Of a stretch of 39,300 bases of DNA, positions 18,323 to 26,676 are shown in pieces. The stretch lies in NCBI GenBank assembly GCA_014879575.1, contig JACSRU010000092.1, positions 1 to 39,300 on the forward strand, in the 5' to 3' direction. The position numbers and the translations under genes were made by a program. The notes under the pieces are model-generated. The model searched no databases. It was not told the DNA's origin and worked only from the letters and a program-made list of their open reading frames with translations. Each line of letters opens with the position of its first letter. The first letter of the stretch is position 1. Origin of the DNA: Chthoniobacterales bacterium. Lineage in GTDB: Bacteria > Verrucomicrobiota > Verrucomicrobiia > Chthoniobacterales > Terrimicrobiaceae.

Positions 18323-19612
18323 TCAACGGGCAAAAACAAGGTTGCAAATGACAACAGCGGCCGTGACGCCGGCCACATCGGCACAGAGGCCGGCCGGAAC
18401 CGCATGGCGCGTGCGCCGAACCGCCACCGAGCCGAAATAGACGGCCAGCACATAGAAGGTGGTTTCCGTTCCGCCCATGATCGTCGCCCCCATCTGTGAG
18501 ATCAGGCTGTCCGGACCCTGGACTTTGACCAGCTCGGCAAAGAGTCCCGTCGCTCCGCTTCCGCTCAGCGGACGCATGAGCGCCAGCGGCAGGAGTTCGG
18601 ACGGAAACGAGACCCCGGCCAATATCGGGCCAATGGCCTTGGTGATGAGGTCAATTCCACCGGCCGCCCGGAACATTGCCACCGCGGAGATGATGGCCAC
18701 GAGATAGGGAATAATCCTTATGGCGACTTGAAATCCCTCCTTCGCCCCCTCCACAAACTCTTCATAGACCTTGACCCGACAGAGAGCCGCATAGAGGGGG
18801 AAAAAGCCCACAAGAAAAGGGATGGCCAGGTAGGAAACAGCTTCCACAAAACGGACCAGGGGCTGGCGGGCGAGCTGCTCCGGGAGCGCGGCATGTTGCC
18901 ATCCGAAAAAAACAAAGGCCGCGGCAAAGACGAGCAGGGCGTAGGTTCCCCACCACACCAACCGGGGAGCCTGCCGCTCTCCGGTTTCCGCAACATATTC
19001 CGCCGACACCCCCTCGACCGGGGGAAGCGCGAACATCGGAAGGCGCTCGAAAAATTTTACAGCCAGGATGGCTGTCAGTGTCGAACAGCAGGAGGCAAAG
19101 AAGGCCGTCCCAATAATCTGCGTGGGATTTTTGGCGCCCGCCGCCGCGAGAATGGCCACCGTCGTGGCCGGAATCAATTGAACAGAGGCGGTATTGATCG
19201 CCAGAAACGTACACATTGCGTTGCTGGCTGTGCCGGGACGCGGATTGAGTTTGTCCAGATCCTGCATCGCACGAAGCCCCAGGGGCGTGGCCGCGTTGCT
19301 CAGGCCGAGCATGTTTGCGGCAATGTTCATGACCATTGTCCCCATGGCGGGATGCTCCGCAGGGACATCCGGAAAAAGCCATTTCAATATCGGGCGCAAT
19401 GCCCGGGCCAGGATCTCCACCAGTCCGGATTTTTCCGCAAGTTTCATCAATCCCAGCCAGAGCGCCATGACTCCCGCGAGAGGGAGGGCGATGCCCATCA
19501 CAGCGGTTTTACAGGCTTCGAACGCCGCGCCCGACACTTCCTGCAAACGTCCGGAAACCCCTCCCATGAGCACCGCCATCACGACGAGGCTCAGCCAGAT
19601 GTAATTCAGCAT
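18323..19612 (-). CDS. Nucleoside-recognition domain membrane protein, SpmA-SpmB-like fusion
   Basis: A 429-residue membrane protein with two nucleoside-recognition (Gate) type halves. The N-terminal half is SpmA-like, with MGIALPLAGVMALWLGLMKL, VMNIAANMLGLSNAATPLG and TFLAINTASVQLIPATTVA. The C-terminal half is SpmB-like, with GAKEGFQVAIRIIPYLVAI, RPLSGSGATGLFAEL and QMGATIMGGTETTFYVLAVYFGSV. In spore-formers SpmA and SpmB act in spore core dehydration, but fused homologues are common in non-spore-forming Gram-negatives, where the role is unknown. The fusion is normal for such genomes rather than an assembly artefact. Confidence 0.82.
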   Translation of the reverse strand: MLNYIWLSLVVMAVLMGGVSGRLQEVSGAAFEACKTAVMGIALPLAGVMALWLGLMKLAEKSGLVEILARALRPILKWLFPDVPAEHPAMGTMVMNIAANMLGLSNAATPLGLRAMQDLDKLNPRPGTASNAMCTFLAINTASVQLIPATTVAILAAAGAKNPTQIIGTAFFASCCSTLTAILAVKFFERLPMFALPPVEGVSAEYVAETGERQAPRLVWWGTYALLVFAAAFVFFGWQHAALPEQLARQPLVRFVEAVSYLAIPFLVGFFPLYAALCRVKVYEEFVEGAKEGFQVAIRIIPYLVAIISAVAMFRAAGGIDLITKAIGPILAGVSFPSELLPLALMRPLSGSGATGLFAELVKVQGPDSLISQMGATIMGGTETTFYVLAVYFGSVAVRRTRHAVPAGLCADVAGVTAAVVICNLVFAR

Positions 19613-19621
19613 CCGGCGAGC

Positions 19622-19789
19622 ATGCTGGGATTGGAGGAGAAAATCAATCGTGCGCCCACGGGGATTTCACAAGACGATCCCGAATTCCGGGGGTGGCCTG
19701 TGATTTCCCGCTGGTTTGCGCCAGGGATTTTGGATAAATTCGCGGACTTCAACCATGAAAGAACGCACGAAAGATCCCCGAATTGCTGA
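19622..19789 (+). CDS. Candidate small ORF, 55 residues, overlapping the LOG gene start
   Basis: An ATG at 19622 opens a 55-codon frame in the gap between two divergent genes and runs 35 bp into the LOG gene. The product is hydrophilic with three Trp/Phe-rich stretches (EFRGWPVISRWFAPGIL). No domain is recognised and no Shine-Dalgarno is evident, so it may be chance or a remnant. Listed because its codon choice is similar to neighbouring genes. Confidence 0.2.
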   Translation: MLGLEEKINRAPTGISQDDPEFRGWPVISRWFAPGILDKFADFNHERTHERSPNC

Positions 19790-20777
19790 GCTGGTCGGGG
19801 AGATAGCGCAGGGGCGGGCCGCCGACCTGGTTGCCGACCTGGTGGAGACATCGCTCCAATTGGGCAGGGATAACGCCAGCATCGCGGAACTCAAGCTCAT
19901 GAGCCGGGCGTTGCGCGAGATGCGCTACGCGGCGCACGTTTTCTCGAAGTATCATGGCGTCCGCAAGGTCGCGGTCTTCGGAAGCGCGCGCACGAAACCG
20001 AAGGAGGAGGAATTCCAGCTCGCCAAAACATTTGCCCAAAAAATCGTGGCAAGGGATTTCATGGTCATCACCGGAGGCGGCGAAGGAATCATGGGCGCCG
20101 CCCAGGAGGGCGCCGGCGCCGAAAAAAGCTTTGGCCTGAATATCCGGCTTCCGTTTGAACAACACGCAAACGAAACGATCCACGGGGATCCGAAACTCAT
20201 CAACTTTAATTATTTTTTTACGCGCAAGCTGAATTTTGCGAAGGAAACCCACGCCTTTGTCCTGTTGCCCGGAGGGTTCGGGACCCATGACGAAGGGTGC
20301 GAGGTCCTGACACTCATGCAGACCGGAAAGATGCCCATCGTGCCGATTGTCATGCTCGACCGTCAAAACGGCCACTATTGGGAAACCTGGCGCCGGTTTG
20401 TTGTGAACGACCTCCTGGCGCACGGCCTGATCTCGCAAACCGACTTCCATTTGTTTCACATCACGCACGATCCGGATGACGCCGTGAATACGATCACCAG
20501 CTTCTACAAAAATTTCCATTCCTATCGCTGGGTCCGCGAAAAAATGGTGATTCGCATCCAGAACAAGCTCACGGCGGCGGCGCTGGAGGATCTCAACCGG
20601 CGTTTCGACAGCCTTCTGGTCGCGGATCGGATCGTTCAGACAACGGCTCTCCCCGAGGAGCGGGACGATCCGTCGCTCGCAAAATTGCCGCGGATCGTTC
20701 TCACCCCGGACAAGCACGACTTTGGGTCGATCCGCCTGCTCCTCAATGCCCTCAACACTGCGGAAATCCAATCATGA
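19755..20777 (+). CDS. LOG-family (TIGR00730) Rossmann-fold nucleotide-binding protein
   Basis: A 340-residue protein from the ATG at 19755. It has FGSARTKPKE near 75, the glycine-rich VITGGGEGIMGAAQEGA segment and PGGFGTHDE at 172-180, the PGGxGTxxE signature of LOG/lysine decarboxylase-like enzymes. Characterised LOG proteins cleave nucleoside 5'-monophosphates, in plants releasing cytokinin bases; this is the longer bacterial form with about 60 extra N-terminal and about 100 extra C-terminal residues. Its substrate is not known. The stop overlaps the start of the next gene as ATGA, so the small repeat protein is co-translated. An alternative start at 19716 adds 13 residues with no better ribosome site. 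Confidence 0.82.
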   Translation: MKERTKDPRIAELVGEIAQGRAADLVADLVETSLQLGRDNASIAELKLMSRALREMRYAAHVFSKYHGVRKVAVFGSARTKPKEEEFQLAKTFAQKIVARDFMVITGGGEGIMGAAQEGAGAEKSFGLNIRLPFEQHANETIHGDPKLINFNYFFTRKLNFAKETHAFVLLPGGFGTHDEGCEVLTLMQTGKMPIVPIVMLDRQNGHYWETWRRFVVNDLLAHGLISQTDFHLFHITHDPDDAVNTITSFYKNFHSYRWVREKMVIRIQNKLTAAALEDLNRRFDSLLVADRIVQTTALPEERDDPSLAKLPRIVLTPDKHDFGSIRLLLNALNTAEIQS

Positions 20778-21076
20778 ACCGTCGGACGTTTCTCACAGCT
20801 CTTGCCGCCGCTCCGGCGACAGCCCTCGCGAAGTCCTCCAAGGTCGATCCTTCAAGGGTCTTCGGAAAAATCCAATTCGTAACGAGTTTTCCAGATTACA
20901 AGGTGCAGGTCGTGGACAGCTTTCCGGATCTCAAGGTCCAGGTCGTGGACAGTTTTCCCGACAAACCGGGAAAATGGCAGATCGTGGATTCGTTTCCCGA
21001 TTTTAAGATCCAAGTGGTCTCGGCGTTTCCGGATTTCAAAATTCAGTTTGTAAGCAACTTTCCCGGGGTGTCTTGA
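20774..21076 (+). CDS. Small Tat-exported repeat protein with six VxSFPDxK units (7(1)-knot-like)
   Basis: 100 residues. The N-terminus MNRRTFLTALAAAPATALA is a twin-arginine-type signal (RRTFL, then a weakly hydrophobic alanine-rich stretch). The mature part is six tandem units of 11-13 residues starting at Lys32, 43, 54, 67, 78 and 89, each close to K-[VI]-Q-[VF]-V-x-S-F-P-D-x. Unit three carries a two-residue insertion so that unit four begins with KWQIV, and the last ends FPGVS. The alternating pattern indicates short beta strands and tight turns. A short repeat with a Gly-Lys-Trp mid insertion recalls the Pfam 7(1) septoil knot (DUF6150-like) group, but there I recall a 13-residue period, so the relation is tentative. 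The gene is coupled by ATGA to the LOG gene, and its 3' end overlaps the convergent HdeD-like gene by 34 bp. Confidence 0.82.
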   Translation: MNRRTFLTALAAAPATALAKSSKVDPSRVFGKIQFVTSFPDYKVQVVDSFPDLKVQVVDSFPDKPGKWQIVDSFPDFKIQVVSAFPDFKIQFVSNFPGVS

Positions 21077-22047
21077 GTCGGGGACTGGGCGGTCCACCGC
21101 AGCCAGAGCGTGGAGAAGCCGCCAAAGATGAGGTTGATCCCGATGATGACGCCGAACACGACGTCCCGCTCGCCGACGGTTCGCGTCAGCAGAAGCAAAG
21201 CTCCGGCCAGCATGGCGATCCCGGTGAGTAATGTGCCCACCCATTGCAGAAAGGGACGGCTCCTTACGGCAACCACGATATGCGCGAGTCCGTTGACCGC
21301 AAAGGCCAGGCCAAAGAGCCCGCCCGCCCAGTTGGCCGCAAATTGCGTGTCGAGAAAAAGCGCTGTTCCGGCGGCAATATTCAAAGCCGCGAAGAGCATC
21401 GTCCCAAGAATCTGACTCCAGGCCCGTCCGTGCAGCGCGTAGAGGATTTCGGACAGTCCGGAAACAACCAGGAATGCGGCCAGGATCCAAACCGAACGGT
21501 GCGCCGCGACGGCAGGCGCAATCATGGAACCCACGCCGAGCCCGATGGCCAACAAACCGAGAAGGGCGGAAGCCGGAACGGTGGGCGCCTTTTCCTTCCA
21601 GAAGGTTTTTTCGTGGCCTTCCTGCCCCGGTGCCTCCAGGCGCACAAGTCCCCGGGCCTTTTCAATCCGGTCCATCTTCCGGCGCATCCGATCCGCCCAG
21701 TCCTGGCATTGGTTACTGAAGAACGAATAGTAGTGGCCGTCGTCAATTTCCGCGAGCGCCTCTTCGGCGGCCTCGGGGTGGTAGCGCCTGCCGACGAGCC
21801 AGTATCCGTTTTTTGCGATGTCATCGAGCGAGTGGATTGGCTTGCCGTAGTCCTCTTCGCTGAAGCGCTTTCCCTTTTCGCCATAACCGATGTTGTGCAG
21901 AACCTTGTCTCCTTCGATGGTGAAAAGTTGTTCGTGGACGAACTCGATGTTCAGTGCGTCCCCCAGCCGGTTGTTCGTCACCGGCGCGATCCAGGAAAAC
22001 CCGTCGAGAAATCGTTTCCCAAACTGACAATAGCGCACGGTCTCCAT
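21043..22047 (-). CDS. HdeD-like (DUF308) membrane protein with N-terminal cysteine-containing domain
   Basis: 334 residues from the ATG at 22047, which has AGGT four bases upstream. The N-terminal half (about 1-150) is soluble, with EFVHEQLF (His38), HNIGYG near 52 and YYSFFSNQCQDWADRM with Cys114. The His then Asn-x-Cys order resembles LRAT/permuted NlpC-P60 papain-like folds; this is an inference. The C-terminal half has about six helices in pairs, matching the HdeD/DUF308 pattern (SGLSEILYALHGRAW, AANWAGGLFGLAFAVNGLAH, VVFGVIIGINLIFGGFS). The ORF is open back to 22200 in arginine-rich sequence with no support. The last 34 bp overlap the 3' end of the opposite-strand repeat gene. HdeD in enterobacteria is linked to acid stress; the role here is unknown. 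Confidence 0.75.
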   Translation of the reverse strand: METVRYCQFGKRFLDGFSWIAPVTNNRLGDALNIEFVHEQLFTIEGDKVLHNIGYGEKGKRFSEEDYGKPIHSLDDIAKNGYWLVGRRYHPEAAEEALAEIDDGHYYSFFSNQCQDWADRMRRKMDRIEKARGLVRLEAPGQEGHEKTFWKEKAPTVPASALLGLLAIGLGVGSMIAPAVAAHRSVWILAAFLVVSGLSEILYALHGRAWSQILGTMLFAALNIAAGTALFLDTQFAANWAGGLFGLAFAVNGLAHIVVAVRSRPFLQWVGTLLTGIAMLAGALLLLTRTVGERDVVFGVIIGINLIFGGFSTLWLRWTAQSPTQDTPGKLLTN

Positions 22048-22178
22048 GACCTGTTGTGTAGCACGACCGGCGACATCGGGCGAGGGGAAACGCCTATATC
22101 CGCGAGTTCGCCGCGCCGCCCGGGCGTTTCCCGGGCAGGTTTTCTTTTCAAAGGAATCCGCCCTGTCCGTGCGAGTCC

Positions 22179-24056
22179 TTACACACGACTCTCGTAGCAC
22201 AACCGCGCCAGCGACAGCGGCGGGAGTGTTCCGCTGCGGAAGGATTGTTCCCGCATGGGGCTGCTCCAGTCTTTCGCGGCAAAAAGGCGGCTTTCCAGCA
22301 GCCGCTCATTTGCACCGTCGATTCGAAAGGTCACTTCCTCTTGCCACGAACGGTTGCAGACGAAGACCCACAGGCGACCATCCCGGCGCGTGGCCAGGAC
22401 GTCCAGCATCGGGAATCCTCCGGGGAGTTCGCCGCAATCCGCCTCGACTTCCACGACTTCGCCTGGGAAGGCCGGGCGGTAGAGACGGAAAATTTCGCTG
22501 ATGGATGTCACCGACACGCGCCCGCCGTGGTTCTGGAGGAGGCCCATGCCAATGATGAGATGTTCAAAAGCCGCCAGTTCGATGAATGGCGCCATGCGGG
22601 CCATCATGTGAAACATTCCAGAAACAAAGAGCGCATGCTGGGCATCGTCCGGCTCATAAAAATTATTTCCATCCCAGTGCGAGGCATGCAGCCAGTAGTT
22701 CCACTCGGGCAGTGCCAGTCTGGGGTTCTCCCATCCATGACGTTGACAATCTTCTATGAGTTGGAGGAAATCCGCCTCGATCTTCCCCACGCTCTCCACC
22801 GCATTGACAATCTTGTCCTCCGGGGTTTCGAACCACTGGCCTTTGTAGCGATTGATGGCGAGGACATCCACCAAACCACGAGCCTCCTTGAGGACGAGTT
22901 CCCGCAATTCGGTCTCAGGGGCGCCTGCTCCTCCGCCACACTGGGGCTCAGCCGGTCCGACGATGACGGCTCCGGGAAAGTTCTCCCGTATTGCCGGTAC
23001 AAAAGTTTGCAGAGCTTCCAGAAACATGGGGGCATTCATGTGTGAGCTTTCCCATCGTCCATATTGCTCATTGCCCATCTGAAAATAAGCGCGCGGGAGT
23101 GGTAATTCACGCTTGCGATACCAATCGACGCAATACTTCGCCCAAGCGGCGGCGTCTTCCGGGGTGCCGCTGCCAATGTTTACGGTGATGTAAGGGCGGA
23201 TTCCCTGTTGGTGGCAGGTTTCCAGGTATTCATCGGTCCCGAAGTCGTAGCCTGTGCGCAGCTTGAAGACCGGATCCGGCAAACAGGGGCGCAGATGGAC
23301 GGGTCCTGTCCCGAGTTTCCAATGGTAATTCGTGGACATGCAGCCTCCGGGGAAGCGCATCACCGGGATTTGCATTTCAGCCATGCGCGCGATGACTCCC
23401 TCATGCAGGTGAGGCGAGCCCACCGGACGCAGGTGAATTTGGTCAAAAAGAACCACGCCCTCTTCCATGACAAACAGAAAAAACGTCGCGTTGTGATCCT
23501 CGCTGGGACAATGCAGGCGCGTCGTGTAACGCTTCCAGTAGGCGGTGTCCACCGTAATGCTTTCCCGGCAGTAGGCTGTCGCGCGGCTGGGGTGTGCTGT
23601 GAGTTGGATGTCTATTTTTACGGGGTGGTGCCGAACCTTCGCCCATATCTCGAGTTCCAATTCTTCGTTGGCTGCAAGATAGATTCCCGTCTGCAAAAAC
23701 CCGCCATTCCCCGCATAGTTATTCACCAACTGAGACTCGTCTCCCGAAAGGAACATCCCCGGGACCAACTGGAGGTAGAAACTCCCGAGGTTGTTTCCGA
23801 TCGGCTGCCATTCCGGTGCCAAACCGGTTTGCAAATTCGGGGGTCCGCAAAATTTGGGGTTTCGCAGCCGATTGGAAAGCATGCCCTCGTTGGTGGCGCT
23901 CGTCATTTCGAGGTTCACCCCCAGTAATTCCGCCGGTGCCACCTGTTGAGATGCCGCGCCAATGGTGAGGATCGCAGGTCGAGTGTTCTGTTCCTTCGGT
24001 TTAGCGGCTGGCAACACTTCCACTTCGGAAGCGTTGGAGATAGAAGACCCCTTCAT
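22179..24056 (-). CDS. GH51-type alpha-L-arabinofuranosidase
   Basis: A 625-residue glycoside hydrolase predicted to release terminal arabinofuranose from arabinoxylan or arabinan oligosaccharides. There is a carbohydrate-binding-like beta-sandwich before the barrel (about 90-215). The TIM barrel starts with PVMRFPGGCMSTNYHWKLG (FPGG at 235-238). The predicted acid/base is Glu330 in QMGNEQYG and the nucleophile is Glu451 in ALPEWNYW; both are clan GH-A positions. A C-terminal beta-domain follows from about 520. The family normally has about 500-650 residues. There is no signal peptide, so it is likely cytoplasmic. It is the last gene of the minus-strand carbohydrate cluster. A fragment of a second copy is at 30062-30281. 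Confidence 0.87.
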   Translation of the reverse strand: MKGSSISNASEVEVLPAAKPKEQNTRPAILTIGAASQQVAPAELLGVNLEMTSATNEGMLSNRLRNPKFCGPPNLQTGLAPEWQPIGNNLGSFYLQLVPGMFLSGDESQLVNNYAGNGGFLQTGIYLAANEELELEIWAKVRHHPVKIDIQLTAHPSRATAYCRESITVDTAYWKRYTTRLHCPSEDHNATFFLFVMEEGVVLFDQIHLRPVGSPHLHEGVIARMAEMQIPVMRFPGGCMSTNYHWKLGTGPVHLRPCLPDPVFKLRTGYDFGTDEYLETCHQQGIRPYITVNIGSGTPEDAAAWAKYCVDWYRKRELPLPRAYFQMGNEQYGRWESSHMNAPMFLEALQTFVPAIRENFPGAVIVGPAEPQCGGGAGAPETELRELVLKEARGLVDVLAINRYKGQWFETPEDKIVNAVESVGKIEADFLQLIEDCQRHGWENPRLALPEWNYWLHASHWDGNNFYEPDDAQHALFVSGMFHMMARMAPFIELAAFEHLIIGMGLLQNHGGRVSVTSISEIFRLYRPAFPGEVVEVEADCGELPGGFPMLDVLATRRDGRLWVFVCNRSWQEEVTFRIDGANERLLESRLFAAKDWSSPMREQSFRSGTLPPLSLARLCYESRV

Positions 24057-24098
24057 ACGGATAATCGTATTCAGCGAAATGGAAATCTGATCTTCTTC

Positions 24099-24965
24099 TT
24101 AAGCCCGTCGCCGCACTCGCCGCGAGAGCCAGAGCAGACCGCCAAGCCCGAGAAGTCCAGCCACCGTTGGCTCCGGAACCGGGGTATAATCAATGACGAG
24201 CTGGGGCAGCAGTCCGGACGATTGTCCTGATTCCATGCTGTGAAAATACATGAATCGGGATGCAGCCGGGGGAGCCTCGCTGTTTGTCAGATGGAACGCC
24301 ACACCGGCATTCTCGGCGTTACTATCGGACAGCCATCCGTCCACCATGCTGGTGGCAAGGGTGAAACTATACGTGGTGCCCGCGGTAATCGAGGCGAACC
24401 CCTGGGAACCCACTTGGGAACCCAAGTCTCCCGCAGCCCGGGCGAACAACCCGCCGCTTGCCCAAGCGGTTCCGCTATTAACGCTATCATTCGTATAGCT
24501 GGTTTGATTGAGCCATTGTCCGGTGGCTCCAAGCCTCGGATCGGTGCCGGGCCCCGTTCCTTCGACCCATCCGGCATTATCCGGATCCACCTGCCAGAAC
24601 TTCAATACTTCGCTGAACGAATAGGAATAGGAGTAGGCAGCCGTCATTTTCAGCGTCACTGAGTTGATTGTCGCGCCCCCGGGGATGGTTCCCGAGACGT
24701 TGAAACGCAGCAGGCTATATTCGCCATAGGCGGCATCGCCTGCATAAATACTTGCCCCCAAAAGCGCGCTTCCTCCGAGATTTTGGTAATTATTGCTGCT
24801 CCCAACGAAGGATGCCGTGACATTCGTATCGCCGGTCGGATTCAGCGTCACGACCGCTGCTTCGATCTGGGTGGGGGCGGCCACCAGGGCCATCAGAGCG
24901 GCGACAAATAAAGACGCCACGGAAGTCATGGGGCCATTGTTTTCGGGGGTATTTCGCATTTTCAT
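24099..24965 (-). CDS. PEP-CTERM-anchored DNRLRE-like secreted protein
   Basis: 288 residues. The signal peptide is near 13-37 (SLFVAALMALVAAPTQIEAA). The mature region is a beta-sandwich of the DNRLRE/CBM96 kind: LNPTGDTNVTASFVGSSNNY, LGASIYAGDAAYGEYSLLRFN and ATINSVTLKMTAAYSYSYS, then WQVDPDNAGWVEGTG. The C-terminus has the PEP-CTERM sorting signal: VPEPTVAGLLGLGGLLWL, then arginine-rich RRVRRRA. Family knowledge: such proteins are processed by an exosortase and linked to exopolysaccharide. No exosortase gene is in the window. It lies between the AraC gene and the GH51 gene. A paralogue without the PEP-CTERM tail is encoded at 26677. Confidence 0.88.
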   Translation of the reverse strand: MKMRNTPENNGPMTSVASLFVAALMALVAAPTQIEAAVVTLNPTGDTNVTASFVGSSNNYQNLGGSALLGASIYAGDAAYGEYSLLRFNVSGTIPGGATINSVTLKMTAAYSYSYSFSEVLKFWQVDPDNAGWVEGTGPGTDPRLGATGQWLNQTSYTNDSVNSGTAWASGGLFARAAGDLGSQVGSQGFASITAGTTYSFTLATSMVDGWLSDSNAENAGVAFHLTNSEAPPAASRFMYFHSMESGQSSGLLPQLVIDYTPVPEPTVAGLLGLGGLLWLSRRVRRRA

Positions 24966-25040
24966 GATGGAAGATCCTATAAAGAGTTTGGGATTGGGGG
25001 AATGCCGCGATTTGCTTCCGCCTGCCTTTTCTTGCCCGCG

Positions 25041-25952
25041 CTATTTTTGATTTTGTACCTGGTGAACGGCCTGCCAGTGGTTGGGCGTGAAACGTGTGTG
25101 TTTTTTGAAAAACCGGCTGAAATAAGCAGGCGAGGGCATGCCCACTTCATCGCTGACACTGCTGACCGAGCGTCCGGCGGCCAATAATTCCTTGGCCCGC
25201 TCGAGCCGTGCCTCGGTGACGTAGCTGTGCAGTGACTGCCCGGTGAATTTCTGGAAAATCCGATGAAAAAAATACGGACTGTAGCCGGCGAAGCGCGACA
25301 GGGACTGGAGAGTCAATTCCTCAGCAAGATTTCCCCGAATGTGCTCACATACGGAGTTCACAATGAGCTCTTGCGGCTTTGTCGAGGAGCGGTTCTGCCA
25401 GTCACTCACCGATTCAAAAAGGCAGCTCGTAATGATCAATTTCAGAAATTCCCAATGAACCGGCGAAAAATCGGCTGCGTTGCCGCACCAATCCCACAGA
25501 CTGTGCAAAAGCCAGGGGGAGTGCCCTGAAATCACCTTCAGGGGAATGTCCTTCGCGATGCCGGGCGCATGGATTTCATTGATGTTGGACGACACGGAAT
25601 GATGGTTAGAAATGTGCAGCCAGAGATGGCGGCAGGACCTCGAACGATTCCAAGGCATGATCTCCCGGTCATGGGCTTCGTGCCGGTCAAACAACATCAC
25701 CACGCCGGGCGTGATGCGGTAAATTTTCTCCCCGAGAACAAACATCGAGATTCCGGACAACGCCAAAAAGAGTTCCCGGTGCGCTGGCGCGTGGGTGTGT
25801 GTGCGCAGAAATTCCGCAAATTTTGGCGGGTGACGTGAGGGTTTGACATCCGGTGCCGTCAAGGTGGACACCCAGCGCCACTGTTGATGGTTGGCAAGGA
25901 GTTGCTGTTCCTCGCTCGAAAGAATGTCCAAAAAGCTGAAAGGCTCTCTCAT
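25041..25952 (-). CDS. AraC-family transcriptional regulator
   Basis: 303 residues. The N-terminal cupin-like sensing domain has HAPAHRELFLALSGISMFVLG and ITPGVVMLFDRHEAHD. The C-terminal double helix-turn-helix is at about 205-300, with LTLQSLSRFAGYSPYFFHRIF, YVTEARLERAKELLAAGRS and VSDEVGMPSPAYFSRFFKKH, the classic AraC signature. It probably senses a sugar and activates the surrounding genes. Its ATG directly abuts the TAA stop of the prepilin gene with no base between them, implying coupled translation within the operon. Confidence 0.9.
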   Translation of the reverse strand: MREPFSFLDILSSEEQQLLANHQQWRWVSTLTAPDVKPSRHPPKFAEFLRTHTHAPAHRELFLALSGISMFVLGEKIYRITPGVVMLFDRHEAHDREIMPWNRSRSCRHLWLHISNHHSVSSNINEIHAPGIAKDIPLKVISGHSPWLLHSLWDWCGNAADFSPVHWEFLKLIITSCLFESVSDWQNRSSTKPQELIVNSVCEHIRGNLAEELTLQSLSRFAGYSPYFFHRIFQKFTGQSLHSYVTEARLERAKELLAAGRSVSSVSDEVGMPSPAYFSRFFKKHTRFTPNHWQAVHQVQNQK

Positions 25953-26660
25953 TTAATACAGGGGTTCCCAGTATTCAGGGACTTTCAGCGAATCAGCATC
26001 CAGAGGCTGAACATGTCCGTCCAGAAAGACAGCATTGAAGTGCTGCCCAGGGTGTCGAAAATCCGGGCCGGTCTTGGGATTCGAGAGAAATGTCCAGGCA
26101 CTGATCAAGGCAATCAGTCCGCCGCCCCTCGATAAGGGAACGCTGTCCGCCGCAAGGACAAGGGTGGAAAAATTCCTCACACCCCTCAGATTGGCCGGGT
26201 TTGCACTCCATTGCAACTGGCTGGTAAGATGGACATAGTTGAATCCGTAGCTGATGCTCCAATTGTCAGCCGTCGAGGCAAAACCCCTGTTCGGAGGGCG
26301 TTTTTTGGAGTCTGGGTCTGCCGGACAGTCAAAAACGCGGGACAGCTTTCCCTCGGAGACATCGCCTTGCGCACCCATGTAAGGCGCGATATGTCCGGTC
26401 CAAAGATAATTGGGTCCGTAGGGTGCAACTTTCGACACCCCCCAATGCGGCGGCGCACAGCCATATTCATCAATGTAGCCGCGAAAGCCCAGGCCAATTT
26501 GCCGCAGATTTGACATGCACTGCACGCTGCTGGCCGTTTCCCGGACTTTTTTCAGGCCAACAAAAAGCAACGCCATCAACACGAGGATCACAAGGACGGA
26601 CGCAAGAATCTCAATCAGGGTAAAACCTGTTGTCTGCCGGACCCGTGTGCCAAAAATCAT
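25953..26660 (-). CDS. Prepilin-like protein with DUF1559-type body (H-X9-DG motif)
   Basis: 235 residues. The type IV prepilin/pseudopilin leader ends at Gly12 followed by FTLIE (Glu17 at position 5 of the mature N-terminus) and a hydrophobic helix (VLVILVLMALLFVGL). The body begins with SSVQCMSNLRQIGLGFRGYIDEYG, the usual DUF1559-type opening. Near the end is HPGQHFNAVFLDGHV, the H-X9-DG type motif. Such proteins are multiplied in Verrucomicrobiota and Planctomycetota and are often linked to polysaccharide genes. The function is unknown; a surface pseudopilus component is one idea. Translation likely couples it to the AraC gene. Confidence 0.85.
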   Translation of the reverse strand: MIFGTRVRQTTGFTLIEILASVLVILVLMALLFVGLKKVRETASSVQCMSNLRQIGLGFRGYIDEYGCAPPHWGVSKVAPYGPNYLWTGHIAPYMGAQGDVSEGKLSRVFDCPADPDSKKRPPNRGFASTADNWSISYGFNYVHLTSQLQWSANPANLRGVRNFSTLVLAADSVPLSRGGGLIALISAWTFLSNPKTGPDFRHPGQHFNAVFLDGHVQPLDADSLKVPEYWEPLY

Positions 26661-26676
26661 AAGGCCTCAAATTCCT

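Noticed and set aside
20880-21062. Tandem DNA repeat or CRISPR-like array
   Set aside because: The period is about 33 bp in phase with codons, units differ at third positions and no spacers exist; it is a protein-level repeat.
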